From: Prevotella sp.
GTDB taxonomy: Bacteria > Bacteroidota > Bacteroidia > Bacteroidales > Bacteroidaceae
Length of the DNA stretch: 43,689 nucleotides
NCBI GenBank assembly: GCA_017509155.1
Contig: JAFWQE010000165.1
Span: 1-43,689, forward strand
Direction: 5' to 3'
Positions 23,701-31,756 of this stretch are shown here, piece by piece (the stretch's first letter is position 1; the number at the start of each line of letters is the position of its first letter). The notes beneath the pieces were generated by a model. That model did not search any database. It was not told where the DNA came from and worked only from the letters and a program-made list of their open reading frames with translations. Position numbers and translations under genes: made by a program.

Positions 23701-23930
23701 TCTGGAAAAAGGAAACGATGTGCTTTTCATCTTTCAGATTTCATTCTTGAAGAGCCGCACGGCAGAGGCTGAGCATCGCGTGAGTGCCATCGTTGCATTC
23801 CGTTTCCGCGTTGGCAGGGCAACAGTCCCAGTCGCGCTGGCATTGTTAATATTTTCCAGATTCATTATATAGAGTAAATAGCTTTTTGTTTGTGAAATGG
23901 CTGCGCAGTGATGTGTGGCCATTTCTTTTT
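23701..23930 (+). ncRNA. Candidate structured non-coding RNA
   Basis: It starts 3 bp after a TATCTTTG box and contains no open frame longer than about 10 codons on this strand. TCTGGAAAA (23701-23709) is perfectly complementary to TTTTCCAGA (23852-23860) and would close a roughly 160-nt structure. Inside, GGAAACG can pair with CGTTTCC and CCAG with CTGG. It ends in an intrinsic terminator at 23894-23930. A 6S-like RNA is one possibility by size and shape, but no 6S-specific sequence was recognised. The whole gap 23574-24072 otherwise has nothing coding. Confidence 0.5.
23894..23930 (+). terminator. Intrinsic terminator
   Basis: Perfect 8-bp stem GAAATGGC / GCCATTTC followed by TTTTT. No gene ends just upstream, so it must serve the candidate ncRNA. 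Confidence 0.75.
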
Positions 23931-24027
23931 CCCCTCCAGCCATCGCCCAACCTCGTGCCATCACACAAGGACTTTGAGCCACGCAGCACACCGCACGGGC
24001 CCCAAAAAACTAAAAATGTGCTAAATA

Positions 24028-24059
24028 TTTGGCAGTTCCAATAATTAGCGCTACCTTTG
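24028..24059 (+). promoter_or_regulatory. Promoter of tRNA-Leu and the downstream lipoprotein gene
   Basis: TTTG (24028-24031) and TACCTTTG (24052-24059) with exactly 20 bp between. The mature tRNA begins 14 bp later. No second promoter separates the tRNA from the gene at 24182. Confidence 0.85.
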
Positions 24060-24072
24060 CATAGTCTTTTAT

Positions 24073-24158
24073 GCCGCAATGGTGGAATTGGTAGACACGA
24101 GGGACTTAAAATCCCTTGGCCAGTGATGGCCGTGCGGGTTCGAGTCCCGCTCGCGGCA
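24073..24158 (+). tRNA. tRNA-Leu (anticodon TAA)
   Basis: An 86-nt class II tRNA with long variable arm. The anticodon stem-loop GGGAC-TTAAAAT-CCC gives anticodon TAA. The D-loop region GGAATTGGTAGAC and the T-arm GCGGGTTCGAGTCCCGC are standard. The acceptor stem GCCGCAA / TCGCGGC has one A-C mismatch. CCA is not encoded. Confidence 0.95.
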
Positions 24159-24181
24159 CGATTCAGTAAATCTTATTCATT

Positions 24182-25861
24182 ATGCGCAAGAATCTTATTT
24201 TATTCGCATCAGCTGTCGGCCTGATGGCTCTTACTTCGTGCTCAGGAAAACTGGGTGCCCTCTCTGCCGACAATTTCAATGTTGTGCCTAATCCGCTTGA
24301 GACAGAGGCTGGCCAAGTTCCAACCACCATCAACGGAAAGTTCCCCGAAAAGTACATGAAGAAGAAGGCCGTGGTGAGCGTCATTCCCGAACTGCGCACC
24401 AGCACCGGTGAGGTGTTCCGCGGTCAGGCTGCCACTTTCCAGGGTGAGAAGGTGCAGGGCAACGACCAGACCATTTCATACAAGGTGGGTGGCAACTACA
24501 CCATGCAGAGCAACTTCAGCTATGTGCCCGCCATGCAGCAGAGCGACCTGTGGCTCACCTTCGACGCCCGCGTGGGCAAGAAGAGCGTCAGCGTGCCTGC
24601 AGTGAAGGTAGGTACGGGCGTCATTGCCACCAGTGAACTCTACAAGCAGCTGCTCACGTCGACAGGCGCATGCATCGCTCCCGACTCGTTCAAGCAGATT
24701 GTTGCACATCGTCAGGAGGCACAGGTGAAGTTCCTGGTTAACCAAGCCAACCTCCGACAGAGTGAGCTGAAGAACAACTCCGTGCAGGAATTCGTCAACC
24801 TGCTCAAGAAAATCAACCGCGAGAGCGAGAAGCTCGCCCTGCAGAACGTAGAGGTGCTCGGCTATGCTTCGCCCGAGGGCTCGTTCGATTTCAACGATCG
24901 TCTGGCCAACCGTCGTGGCGATGTGGCTGCCGACTATGTGGACAAGCAGCTCCGCCAGAACAAGCTGACCTCTGAGATTGACCAGCGCTACACCGCTGAG
25001 GACTGGGACGGCTTCCAGCAGCTGGTGCAGGCCAGCAACATCCAGGACAAGGATGTCATCCTGCGCGTGCTGTCCATGTATAAGGATCCCGAGGAGCGCG
25101 AGCGCCAGATCCGCAACATGAGCGCCGGCTATCGCGAGCTTGCCGACGGCATTCTGCCCGAACTGCGCCGCAGCCGACTCATTATCAACTACAACGTGAT
25201 TGGCCGTACCAACGAGCAGATTCAGCAGCAGTACGCCGCTGACCCGTCGGTGCTGAGCAACGAAGAGCTGCTCTATGCCGCCACGCTCACCGACAATGCC
25301 GCCCAGAAGGAGCAGATCTACAAGACTGCCGCCGCACAGTTCCCCGCCGACTACCGCGCCCTGAACAACATCGCTGCGCTGGCTTTCAACCGCGGCGACA
25401 ACGCAACGGCTCAGGACTATCTGGCACGTGCACTCCGCGTAACCAGCAATGCTCCTGAGGCAAACGCCAACCTCGGACTGCTCGCCTTGCAGCAGGGCGA
25501 CGTGGCAAAGGCCGAAAACCTCATCGCAAAGGCAGTAGGTGCCAACGGACTCAACGACGTGCTGGGCAGCCTCAACATTGCAAAGGGTAACTACGCACAG
25601 GCCGCTGCCAACCTGAAGAACTCGTTCAACAACACGGCTGCCCTGGCTGAGATTCTGAACAAGAACTACGCTTCTGCCGAGGTTATCCTGAACGGCATCA
25701 AGAACAAGGACGCGTTCACCAGCTACCTGCAGGCCATCACCGCCGCACGTCAGGGCAACAATGGTCCCGCCGCTCAGTTCCTGCAGCAGGCTCTGACCAA
25801 GGATCCCGGACTGGCTGCCTATGCCGCCAAGGACCTGGAACTGCGCAACGTCAGCAAGTAA
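24182..25861 (+). CDS. Envelope lipoprotein with OmpA-like and TPR-like regions
   Basis: This 559-aa protein has a lipoprotein signal (LMALTSC, lipobox Cys near 20). The N-terminal half is beta-rich. Around residues 200-255 is an OmpA-like segment (VEVLGYASPEGSFDFNDRLANRRGDVAADYV), the kind that binds peptidoglycan. The C-terminal third (from about 380) has helix-turn-helix units with A-N-L-G-L-L-A-L-Q-Q-G-D type sequence, like TPR repeats. It is probably an abundant outer-membrane-associated structural protein linking envelope and wall; similar proteins are common in Bacteroidales. The ATG is only 24 bp after the tRNA-Leu gene, so the mRNA likely begins as a tRNA-mRNA transcript. Its codon use is strongly biased, suggesting high expression. 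Confidence 0.8.
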   Translation: MRKNLILFASAVGLMALTSCSGKLGALSADNFNVVPNPLETEAGQVPTTINGKFPEKYMKKKAVVSVIPELRTSTGEVFRGQAATFQGEKVQGNDQTISYKVGGNYTMQSNFSYVPAMQQSDLWLTFDARVGKKSVSVPAVKVGTGVIATSELYKQLLTSTGACIAPDSFKQIVAHRQEAQVKFLVNQANLRQSELKNNSVQEFVNLLKKINRESEKLALQNVEVLGYASPEGSFDFNDRLANRRGDVAADYVDKQLRQNKLTSEIDQRYTAEDWDGFQQLVQASNIQDKDVILRVLSMYKDPEERERQIRNMSAGYRELADGILPELRRSRLIINYNVIGRTNEQIQQQYAADPSVLSNEELLYAATLTDNAAQKEQIYKTAAAQFPADYRALNNIAALAFNRGDNATAQDYLARALRVTSNAPEANANLGLLALQQGDVAKAENLIAKAVGANGLNDVLGSLNIAKGNYAQAAANLKNSFNNTAALAEILNKNYASAEVILNGIKNKDAFTSYLQAITAARQGNNGPAAQFLQQALTKDPGLAAYAAKDLELRNVSK

Positions 25862-25958
25862 ACCCTTCAAGAGGCGCCGGATGATGGATGAAGGATGAGG
25901 GGCGGCGCATCGCGCACCCCGCTCTGCTTCCGTCCATCGTCTGCCGCCGTTTATCCGA

Positions 25959-26960
25959 ATGAAGAAGACAACCCTCATATTGTGGCTCACCCTGATGCTG
26001 GTTTCGTGTGGAACACGCCGCGGTCAATTCAAGATTGAAGGCCAGTTCCTCAACCTGAATCAGGGTGAGTTCTTTGTCTATAGCCTCGATGGCACCGTCA
26101 ACGGCATCGACACCATCCGCGTGAACGGCGGTCGTTTCGCCTACCAGATAGCGTGCACGCGGCCCGGAGTGCTCATGCTGGTGTTCCCTAACTTCTCCGA
26201 GCAGCCCGTCTTCGCGGAGTCGGGCGGTTCGGTCACCATCAAGGCAGACGCCTCACATCTGAAGGAACTCACCGTGAAGGGCACCGACGACAACGAGCGC
26301 ATGACGGCCTTCCGACAGCGCATCGCCAACGTGTCGCCGCCAGAATGCAAGAAGATTGCCGAACAGTTCATACAGGACGAGCCCGAGTCGGCCGTCAGCG
26401 CCTATCTGCTGTACCAGTATTTCGTGAGGTCTGTGCCGCCCGACTATGCCAAGGCGCGCAAGCTGGCCGAGACGGTGATGAAGAGTCAGCCGAAGAACGG
26501 AACGTTGAGCAGGCTCTATCGCGACCTGAAAACGCTGCAGATAGGGCAGACCGGCTCGCAGCTGCCGTCGTTCTCGGCCACCGACATCAACGGCCGCTCC
26601 TTCACCTCCAACGACCTTCACGGCAAGGTGGGCGTCATCCACGTGTGGTCCACATGGAACTATGAGAGCCAGGATGTGCAGCGCCGCATCCGCGATGTCA
26701 AGAAGGAAAAGGGCACCCGGCTGAATGTCGTGGGCATCTGTCTCGACGGAGCCCGCCGCGAGTGTCGCAACTTCCTGAGGCGCGACTCGCTGCCCTGGTC
26801 CACCATCTGCGACGAACAGTCGTTCGACAGCCCCTTGCTTGCGAAGCTTGGCGTGCAGACCATCCCCGACAACATCGTGTTCGACAGCAGTGGCCGCATC
26901 GTGGCACGAGGACTGAATCCCGACGAAATGAAGAAGAAACTGGAGGAAATGCTCAGGTAG
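25959..26960 (+). CDS. Thioredoxin-like lipoprotein without CxxC (TlpA/DUF4369 type)
   Basis: The 333-aa protein has lipobox LVSC (MKKTTLILWLTLMLVSCG). The N-terminal half (about 25-115) is a beta-rich domain like DUF4369 (FKIEGQFLNLNQGEFFVYSL), usual in Bacteroidota thiol-disulphide lipoproteins. The C-terminal half is an AhpC/TSA-Redoxin fold: LPSFSATDINGRSFTSNDL, then VGVIHVWSTWNYES, then TIPDNIVFDSSGRIVARGL. Where active members have W-C-x-x-C, this has W-N-Y-E-S, so it cannot be a thiol oxidoreductase of the ordinary type. It follows the previous gene by 97 bp. Likely periplasmic; perhaps a binding or chaperone role, which is a guess. Confidence 0.85.
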   Translation: MKKTTLILWLTLMLVSCGTRRGQFKIEGQFLNLNQGEFFVYSLDGTVNGIDTIRVNGGRFAYQIACTRPGVLMLVFPNFSEQPVFAESGGSVTIKADASHLKELTVKGTDDNERMTAFRQRIANVSPPECKKIAEQFIQDEPESAVSAYLLYQYFVRSVPPDYAKARKLAETVMKSQPKNGTLSRLYRDLKTLQIGQTGSQLPSFSATDINGRSFTSNDLHGKVGVIHVWSTWNYESQDVQRRIRDVKKEKGTRLNVVGICLDGARRECRNFLRRDSLPWSTICDEQSFDSPLLAKLGVQTIPDNIVFDSSGRIVARGLNPDEMKKKLEEMLR

Positions 26961-26982
26961 CACTTTCCTCCAGTTTCTTTTT
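26940..26982 (+). terminator. Intrinsic terminator overlapping the stop codon
   Basis: CTGGAGGAAATGCT pairs with AGCACTTTCCTCCAG (one bulge) and is followed by TTTCTTTTT. The left arm is inside the coding sequence. Confidence 0.8.
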
Positions 26983-27021
26983 GTCGGCAGGGAAGCTGTT
27001 TTGCTGGGGTTTTGTCTTTTG

Positions 27022-27136
27022 GGGAGTTACAGGAGTTGCAGGAGTTCAGACGATAGTCTCTCCGCCTCCTCTCAGTAAATATCTCTGCTCAACTAGTATT
27101 GTCTGAACTCCTGAACTCCTGAACTCCTGAACTCCT
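27022..27136. repeat. Hairpin repeat between convergent genes
   Basis: GGAGTTACAGGAGTTGCAGG and TTCAGACGATAGT on the left are complementary to ACTAGTATTGTCTGAA and the AACTCCTG repeats on the right. The core is that of the 171-bp elements. It sits between two convergent genes, where it could end transcription from both sides. Confidence 0.75.
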
Positions 27137-27157
27137 ATACCTCCCGCAACTCCTTAG

Positions 27158-27871
27158 CTACACATCCTCCGTGAAGCCGATGGTGAGCACGCTCAGCTTC
27201 ACATCGCTTAGGGCAGTCAGCGGCTTCCCGCAGTTCACGATGGTGGCTCCGGTGGTCAGCACATCGTCGATGAGCAGGATGTGCTTGCCCTCCACGTGCA
27301 CGTCGTCGGCCAGTGCGAACGCGTTCTCCACGTTTTCCTGCCTTTCCCATGCATTCTTTTTCGTCTGGCTTCCGCTGTATTTCACGCGTTTCACCAGTGC
27401 CTCCGTCACGGCTATGCCGGTGGCCTCGCTCACGCCCAGTGCTATCTGCATGCTCTGGTTGTAGCCTCGTTCCTTCTCGCGTTCTTTGGTGAGCGGCACC
27501 GGCACCAGCAGGTCGATGTCTTCGAAGAAACCGTCGGGCGCCATCTCGCCGGCGATGAGGTGGCCTATGTACACGCCAATCTCGGGCCGGTAGCTGTATT
27601 TCATGCGGTGCACGATGTCGTCGAAGTTGTTGCCTGCCGAATAGAACATCAGCGCAGCGGCACGCTCCACAGGCAGCCTGCCCCACAGTCGTTGTGCCAT
27701 GGGGTTGTTCAGTGGATTCTTGGCATAGTCGGTGCGGGGCAGCTGCATCAGGCAGCTGGAGCAGAGCACCTGCTCCTCCAGCGACAGCCGATGGTCACAG
27801 TGGATGCATGCGCGGGGCAGGATGGCGTCGATGACGCGGCCCCAGAAGCTGTGTCTTGTGGTGTCGTCCAT
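27158..27871 (-). CDS. ComF-family phosphoribosyltransferase-like protein
   Basis: This 237-aa cytoplasmic protein has an N-terminal zinc-ribbon-like segment (CIHCDHRLSLEEQVLCSSC) and a C-terminal phosphoribosyltransferase domain with the PRPP motif ILLIDDVLTTGATI. That is the ComF/GntX layout. ComF proteins serve DNA uptake in competent bacteria, but the role in Bacteroidota is not clear. A frame extending to 27913 exists; I chose the ATG at 27871, 8 bp after the recX stop. It is the last gene of a minus-strand unit with recX and prmC. Confidence 0.9.
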   Translation of the reverse strand: MDDTTRHSFWGRVIDAILPRACIHCDHRLSLEEQVLCSSCLMQLPRTDYAKNPLNNPMAQRLWGRLPVERAAALMFYSAGNNFDDIVHRMKYSYRPEIGVYIGHLIAGEMAPDGFFEDIDLLVPVPLTKEREKERGYNQSMQIALGVSEATGIAVTEALVKRVKYSGSQTKKNAWERQENVENAFALADDVHVEGKHILLIDDVLTTGATIVNCGKPLTALSDVKLSVLTIGFTEDV

Positions 27872-27879
27872 GCCAGCGT

Positions 27880-28356
27880 TTAGAAGTCGTCGACGTCCGC
27901 ATTGTCCAGACACTGACGTATCTGCTGCATGGTGAACCCGCGCCCCATGGCAAAGCGGATGAGCTTTCCGTTCAGTTCGTAGTCGCTGGCAGCGCGTGTG
28001 GAGCGCCGCTTGCTGGCCAGCAGGGGGCGCAGCACCTCGCAGAACCGCTCGTCGTCGATGTCGCCGAGCACCTGCTGCCTGAGCGCCGCGTCGATGTGCT
28101 TCTGGCAGAGCGCCTGGTCAATCTTGCGCGGTCCCCACTTGTTGAAGGCCAGCTTGTCGTTGGCAAATGCCTGGGCGAAGCGCGCGTCGTCGACATATCG
28201 GTGGCCTACGAGGTGCTCCATGATGCGCGCCTGTGCGGCAGCGTCGATGCCCCATCGCGACAGGCGCTCGGTCATGTCGTGCTGACAGTGCTCGCCACTG
28301 GCGCACAGAGCCGTCAGCCGCGACAGCGCTTCCTGTTCGGTCATTTCCTTATTCAT
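27880..28356 (-). CDS. recX: Regulatory protein RecX
   Basis: This 158-aa helical protein matches RecX, which binds RecA filaments and limits recombination. Typical blocks are ALSRLTALCASGEHCQHDMTERL near the N-terminus, RYVDDARFAQAFANDKL in the middle (the RecX Y-x-D-D-x-x-[FY]-A motif), and GFTMQQIRQCL near the end. Length is normal. Its first 8 bases overlap the end of prmC, so the two are translationally coupled. No recA lies in the window. Confidence 0.9.
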   Translation of the reverse strand: MNKEMTEQEALSRLTALCASGEHCQHDMTERLSRWGIDAAAQARIMEHLVGHRYVDDARFAQAFANDKLAFNKWGPRKIDQALCQKHIDAALRQQVLGDIDDERFCEVLRPLLASKRRSTRAASDYELNGKLIRFAMGRGFTMQQIRQCLDNADVDDF

Positions 28357-29218
28357 GCGTGTTGAGGGTGGTTTTCATGCATCGCGTCTTGCCAAAGGGG
28401 TCGGGGCGCGATGCGGTGTCGGCGTAGCCTTCGTCGCTGAGCATGGCGGCGAGGGCGTCGCTGTAGATGGGATTGATTTCGAAAAACAGACGGCCGCCCT
28501 GTCGCAGCAGCCTGCGGCCGGCACGCGCGATGGCGCGGTAGAACAGCAGCGGGTCGTCGTCGGGCACGAACAATGCCGTGTGGGGTTCGTGGCCGAGCAC
28601 GTTGGCATGCATCAGCGCCCGCTCCTTCTGGCAGATGTACGGCGGGTTGCTGACGATGGCCGAGAGCGTGTGCTCGCCCAGCGTTCCTTCCTCGCAGAGC
28701 CTGTCGGCATCGGCCAGGATGTCGGCCTCCAGGAACTGCACCTGCGCCCCGAGCCGCCGCGCATTGTCGCGAGCCACGGCGAGGGCGTCGGCAGAGATGT
28801 CGAGGGCCACCACTTCCGCCCCCTGACATTCCAGGGCCAGCGTCACGGCGATGCATCCCGACCCCGTGCCCACGTCGAGCAGGCGCGGCGGTTGCGACGG
28901 GAGCGTGCCGCTATATTCCTCCGACACCCACTGGCAGAGCGTCTCCGTCTCGGGCCGGGGTATCAGCACGGCGGGCGACACACAGAACGTCCGCCCGCAG
29001 AACATGGCGCGCCCCAGCACATACTGCACGGGCTCGCCCTCCTGCAGGCGCTCCATCAGTGGCCGCAGCTCGTCGTCGGCCAGCCGCTCGGCTGCACCGC
29101 CCGCAATGTCGGTCAGCGACAACGCGAAGCGTTCAGAAAGGACATACCTCACGATGCTCTGCGCCTCGCGGGCGTCATAGAGCGGCGTGAGCGAATGCCA
29201 CAGGTCGGCGTAGGTCAT
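28349..29218 (-). CDS. prmC: Release factor glutamine methyltransferase (HemK/PrmC)
   Basis: This 289-aa cytoplasmic enzyme methylates the Gln of the GGQ motif in peptide-chain release factors, using S-adenosylmethionine. The SAM-binding motif DVGTGSGCIAVTLAL and the substrate-binding NPPYI motif are intact. IPRPETETLCQW is the family's linker motif. The N-terminal helical domain covers about residues 1-80. It starts 14 bp after the stop of the beta-flower gene and overlaps recX, so it is in the middle of a compact operon. Confidence 0.95.
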   Translation of the reverse strand: MTYADLWHSLTPLYDAREAQSIVRYVLSERFALSLTDIAGGAAERLADDELRPLMERLQEGEPVQYVLGRAMFCGRTFCVSPAVLIPRPETETLCQWVSEEYSGTLPSQPPRLLDVGTGSGCIAVTLALECQGAEVVALDISADALAVARDNARRLGAQVQFLEADILADADRLCEEGTLGEHTLSAIVSNPPYICQKERALMHANVLGHEPHTALFVPDDDPLLFYRAIARAGRRLLRQGGRLFFEINPIYSDALAAMLSDEGYADTASRPDPFGKTRCMKTTLNTHE

Positions 29219-29232
29219 GGCGCGCAGCCCCG

Positions 29233-29646
29233 TCAGAACATGTTGAAGAAGAAAAACGCCGCCGCCTGCCGCTGAGAGATGCCGCGGGCATGGCCGATGC
29301 AGGAGTTGCTGCTGTTGCGGATGGTGCCGTCGCTCTCCACCTTGCCCAGGTAGCGGTTCATTCCGTCGCGCACGGTGCCGTCGCTTTCTATCTTGCCGAT
29401 GTTGCGGTTCGACGAGTCGCGCACGGTGCCGTTGCTCTCAATCTTGCCCACCAGACGGTTCGACGAGTCGCGCATGGTGCCGTCGGTATAGATGCGGCCC
29501 ACCATGCGGTTCGAGCCGTCGCGGATGGTGCCGTCGCTCTCCACCTTGCCGATGTTGCGGTTGGAACTGTCGCGCAGCGTCTGCGCCTGTACAGAGGCCG
29601 TGAGCATGAGCAGCACGGCGAAAAGGAATAGTCTGAAGCGTCTCAT
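29233..29646 (-). CDS. Small secreted beta-flower repeat protein
   Basis: This 137-aa protein has a signal peptide (MRRFRLFLFAVLLMLTASVQ, cut near AQA) and then five 17-residue repeats of the type IGKVESDGTIRDSSNR plus a partial repeat at each end. A closed five-fold or six-fold beta-propeller-like fold (beta-flower) is likely, an inference from the periodicity. Each repeat carries G-K-[IV]-E-S-[DN]-G-T-[VI]-R. The C-terminal end is aromatic and hydrophobic (AAAFFFFNMF). I chose the ATG at 29646 over an upstream one because of the signal peptide. It precedes prmC by 14 bp. Function unknown. Confidence 0.8.
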   Translation of the reverse strand: MRRFRLFLFAVLLMLTASVQAQTLRDSSNRNIGKVESDGTIRDGSNRMVGRIYTDGTMRDSSNRLVGKIESNGTVRDSSNRNIGKIESDGTVRDGMNRYLGKVESDGTIRNSSNSCIGHARGISQRQAAAFFFFNMF

Positions 29647-29695
29647 AGTGTCTCGTTTTTTGAAAGGGTAAGTCGGCATGCACCGATTGTTGGGG

Positions 29696-29703
29696 CAAAG
29701 ATA
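29696..29703 (-). promoter_or_regulatory. -7 box of the beta-flower/prmC/recX/comF unit
   Basis: TATCTTTG on the minus strand, 50 bp before the ATG at 29646. No good TTTG at -33. Confidence 0.5.
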
Positions 29704-29747
29704 ATGAAAAAAAACGAATAACGCTTCCTTCTACCGGAAATAATTCT

Positions 29748-29755
29748 TAACTTTG
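29748..29755 (+). promoter_or_regulatory. -7 box of ribD
   Basis: TAACTTTG in an AT-rich stretch, 69 bp before the ATG. The -33 region is poor (TTCC). Confidence 0.5.
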
Positions 29756-29824
29756 CAAAACTTTAACCCCCCGACAGTCCGCAGTGCACCGGCACAGCGG
29801 CGCATCGGGCCAACGACACACGCG

Positions 29825-30766
29825 ATGAACCCAACCGAAACAGACATCATCTACATGCGCCGCTGCCTGCAACTGGCGGCCTGCGGGCGCATGGAGTCGC
29901 GCCCAAACCCCATGGTGGGCTGCGTCATTGTGGCCGGTGACAAGGTCATTGGCGAGGGATACCACGTGCGGTGCGGCGAGGGCCACGCCGAGGTGAACGC
30001 CTTTGCGTCGGTGAGTGCTGCCGACGAGCGGCTGCTCCCGGAGTCCACCGTCTACGTCAGTCTGGAGCCCTGTGCCCATTTCGGACGCACGCCGCCCTGC
30101 GCCGATCTCATTGTCAGCAAGCGCGTGCGCAGAGTCGTCGTGGGCTGCATCGACCCCTTTGCCAAGGTGAAGGGGCGGGGCATACAGAAGCTCCACGACG
30201 CCGGCATCGAGGTGACCGTTGGTGTCTGCGAGAAGGAATGCCGGTGGCTCAACCGCCGCTTCTTCACCTTCCACAGCCTGCAGCGACCCTACATCATCCT
30301 GAAATGGGCGCAGAGCCGCAACGGATTCATCGACCGCGACGGACAGCCCGTGGCCTTTTCCACGCCTTTCACGCAGATGCTGGTGCACAAGTTGCGCGCC
30401 GAGGAAGACGCCATCGTGGTGGGGCGCGTCACCGACGAGCGCGAGCATCCGCAGCTGAACGTCAGGAAATGGGCCGGACGGTCGCCCGTGCGCTTTGTGC
30501 TGAGCCACGACCATCCGTGGGAAGAACTGCTCGCCGAGTGCCGCCAGCAGCAGCTGCAGTCGGTGGTCGTTGAGGGTGGCGCCAGGACGCTCCAGTGGTT
30601 CCTCGGCGCCGGACTATGGGACGAGCTACGTGTAGAGACCGCCCCCATAGCCATCGCCCACGGCACAGCAGCTCCCGCCATACCGCCCACCGCCCACCTG
30701 TTCTCAAAACAGCTCCTCGACGGCAACGAAATCGCCGTCTGGACTCCCGCCATCTGCCACTTCTGA
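29825..30766 (+). CDS. ribD: Bifunctional riboflavin biosynthesis deaminase/reductase
   Basis: This 313-aa cytoplasmic enzyme performs the second and third steps of riboflavin synthesis: deamination of the pyrimidinone, then reduction of the ribose side chain. The deaminase zinc site is complete: H54-A-E56 and PCAHFGRTPPC with C83 and C92. The reductase domain starts near 148 (RPYIILKWAQSRNGFIDRDG) and has VVEGGARTLQWFL near 250-262. I chose the ATG at 29825; the frame extends to 29753 but that lies inside the -7 box. No other rib gene is adjacent. Confidence 0.95.
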   Translation: MNPTETDIIYMRRCLQLAACGRMESRPNPMVGCVIVAGDKVIGEGYHVRCGEGHAEVNAFASVSAADERLLPESTVYVSLEPCAHFGRTPPCADLIVSKRVRRVVVGCIDPFAKVKGRGIQKLHDAGIEVTVGVCEKECRWLNRRFFTFHSLQRPYIILKWAQSRNGFIDRDGQPVAFSTPFTQMLVHKLRAEEDAIVVGRVTDEREHPQLNVRKWAGRSPVRFVLSHDHPWEELLAECRQQQLQSVVVEGGARTLQWFLGAGLWDELRVETAPIAIAHGTAAPAIPPTAHLFSKQLLDGNEIAVWTPAICHF

Positions 30767-30917
30767 ACAGCACGCCGCCGCCGCTCTCCTCGCCGCCTCC
30801 GTCGCTCCTTTTCGTCGGGGCGCATCAGCCTGTCTGCGCTGTCGTCTAACCAAAACAGCCAGAAACAAGCGCCTAAAACGACAGATGAGCGCCACAAAAC
30901 CAGCAGTTTGCCGAAAC

Positions 30918-31005
30918 AAAACCATTGGAATCGTTCAGCGAATCCATTGAAATCGTTGAACAAAATCAATGGAATCGTTCAGCAAAACCATTGGATTTGT
31001 TACGA
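30918..31005 (+). repeat. Array of four 22-bp units (CCATTGG family)
   Basis: Four 22-bp units of the AAAACCATTGGAATCGTT type, same orientation as at 5965. They are followed by AACCGCCAG and two further CGCCAGTTTT-type motifs, which flank the other arrays too. Confidence 0.8.
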
Positions 31006-31258
31006 AAAACCGCCAGATTAATTGCAAAAAATCGCCAGTTTTTTCTTATAAAACTGGCGCTTTTACTGCGTAAATCCGTATTTCTGAAGCTATTAATGCT
31101 ATTTCTTCGGGGCTTAGGAGCATTGGAGTTTTTGTTTTGCATGGGCGTGGAATGGCAGAAAACACACACCCGACGTTAAGCGAACAATTAGGTTCCTGGT
31201 CTTGTTTCCTGCAGGGTCATTCCATCCGTGCGCAGCCGCTCCCTTCCCATCTCACGAC

Positions 31259-31550
31259 TCTTTATACACATTTGCATAAGCAATATAATCGGCGAGGAAT
31301 ACAACGCTTTCCATGCTTAGCGGAGAAGACGGCCCGAAGGGCCAGCAGCAACCAGCCCAGGGCAACGCCCTGGGTATCATGTTATCGCCAATGTGCGCCC
31401 CACAGGGGCAAAAGCATTGATCATCTTCATCTGGGGAAATTCTTTTGCCCCTGTAGGGCGTTAGTAACACTCGACCATAGAACCCAGGGCGCTGCCCTGG
31501 GCTGGTTGCTGCTGGCCTTCCAGGCCGATTATTTAAGATGTGTATAAAGA
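31259..31550. mobile_element. MITE-like 292-bp palindromic element
   Basis: Perfect 13-bp terminal inverted repeats TCTTTATACACAT / ATGTGTATAAAGA bound an internal long palindrome (GGCCAGCAGCAACCAGCCC with its complement GGGCTGGTTGCTGCTGGCC, and CCCCACAGGGGCAAAAG with CTTTTGCCCCTGTAGGG). It contains no transposase, so it would need one in trans. It is inserted between the left arm and the remainder of the composite element. Confidence 0.7.
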
Positions 31551-31629
31551 ACAGAAGATGTGGTGGGAGTGGCTGTGCAGAATGTCCACTTCGTTTCTCC
31601 CCTCTCTCGTCTTCGCCTTTTCTTCCTGG

Positions 31630-31756
31630 CGCAGCCAATCCCCTCCCATCTCAGGGGAGGGGCGCAGGGGTGGGGTCTGCATGATATCCTTTCACCCGAA
31701 TGAATCGTACCCCACCCCTAACCCCTCCCCTGAGATGGGAGGGGACTGGCTGCGCA
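31630..31756. repeat. GC-rich inverted repeat, about 47-bp arms
   Basis: The arms 31630-31677 and 31709-31756 are nearly perfectly complementary (CCCCTCCCATCTCAGGGGAG against CTCCCCTGAGATGGGAGGGG). It can form a long hairpin with a 31-nt loop. Confidence 0.85.

Noticed and set aside
23734-23991. Minus-strand 85-codon frame
   Set aside because: No promoter or family motif; it overlaps the candidate ncRNA and its terminator, which explain the region better.
24476-25990. 504-codon minus-strand frame opposite the OmpA/TPR lipoprotein
   Set aside because: Antisense shadow of a strongly codon-biased gene; no family motif, and no promoter on that strand.
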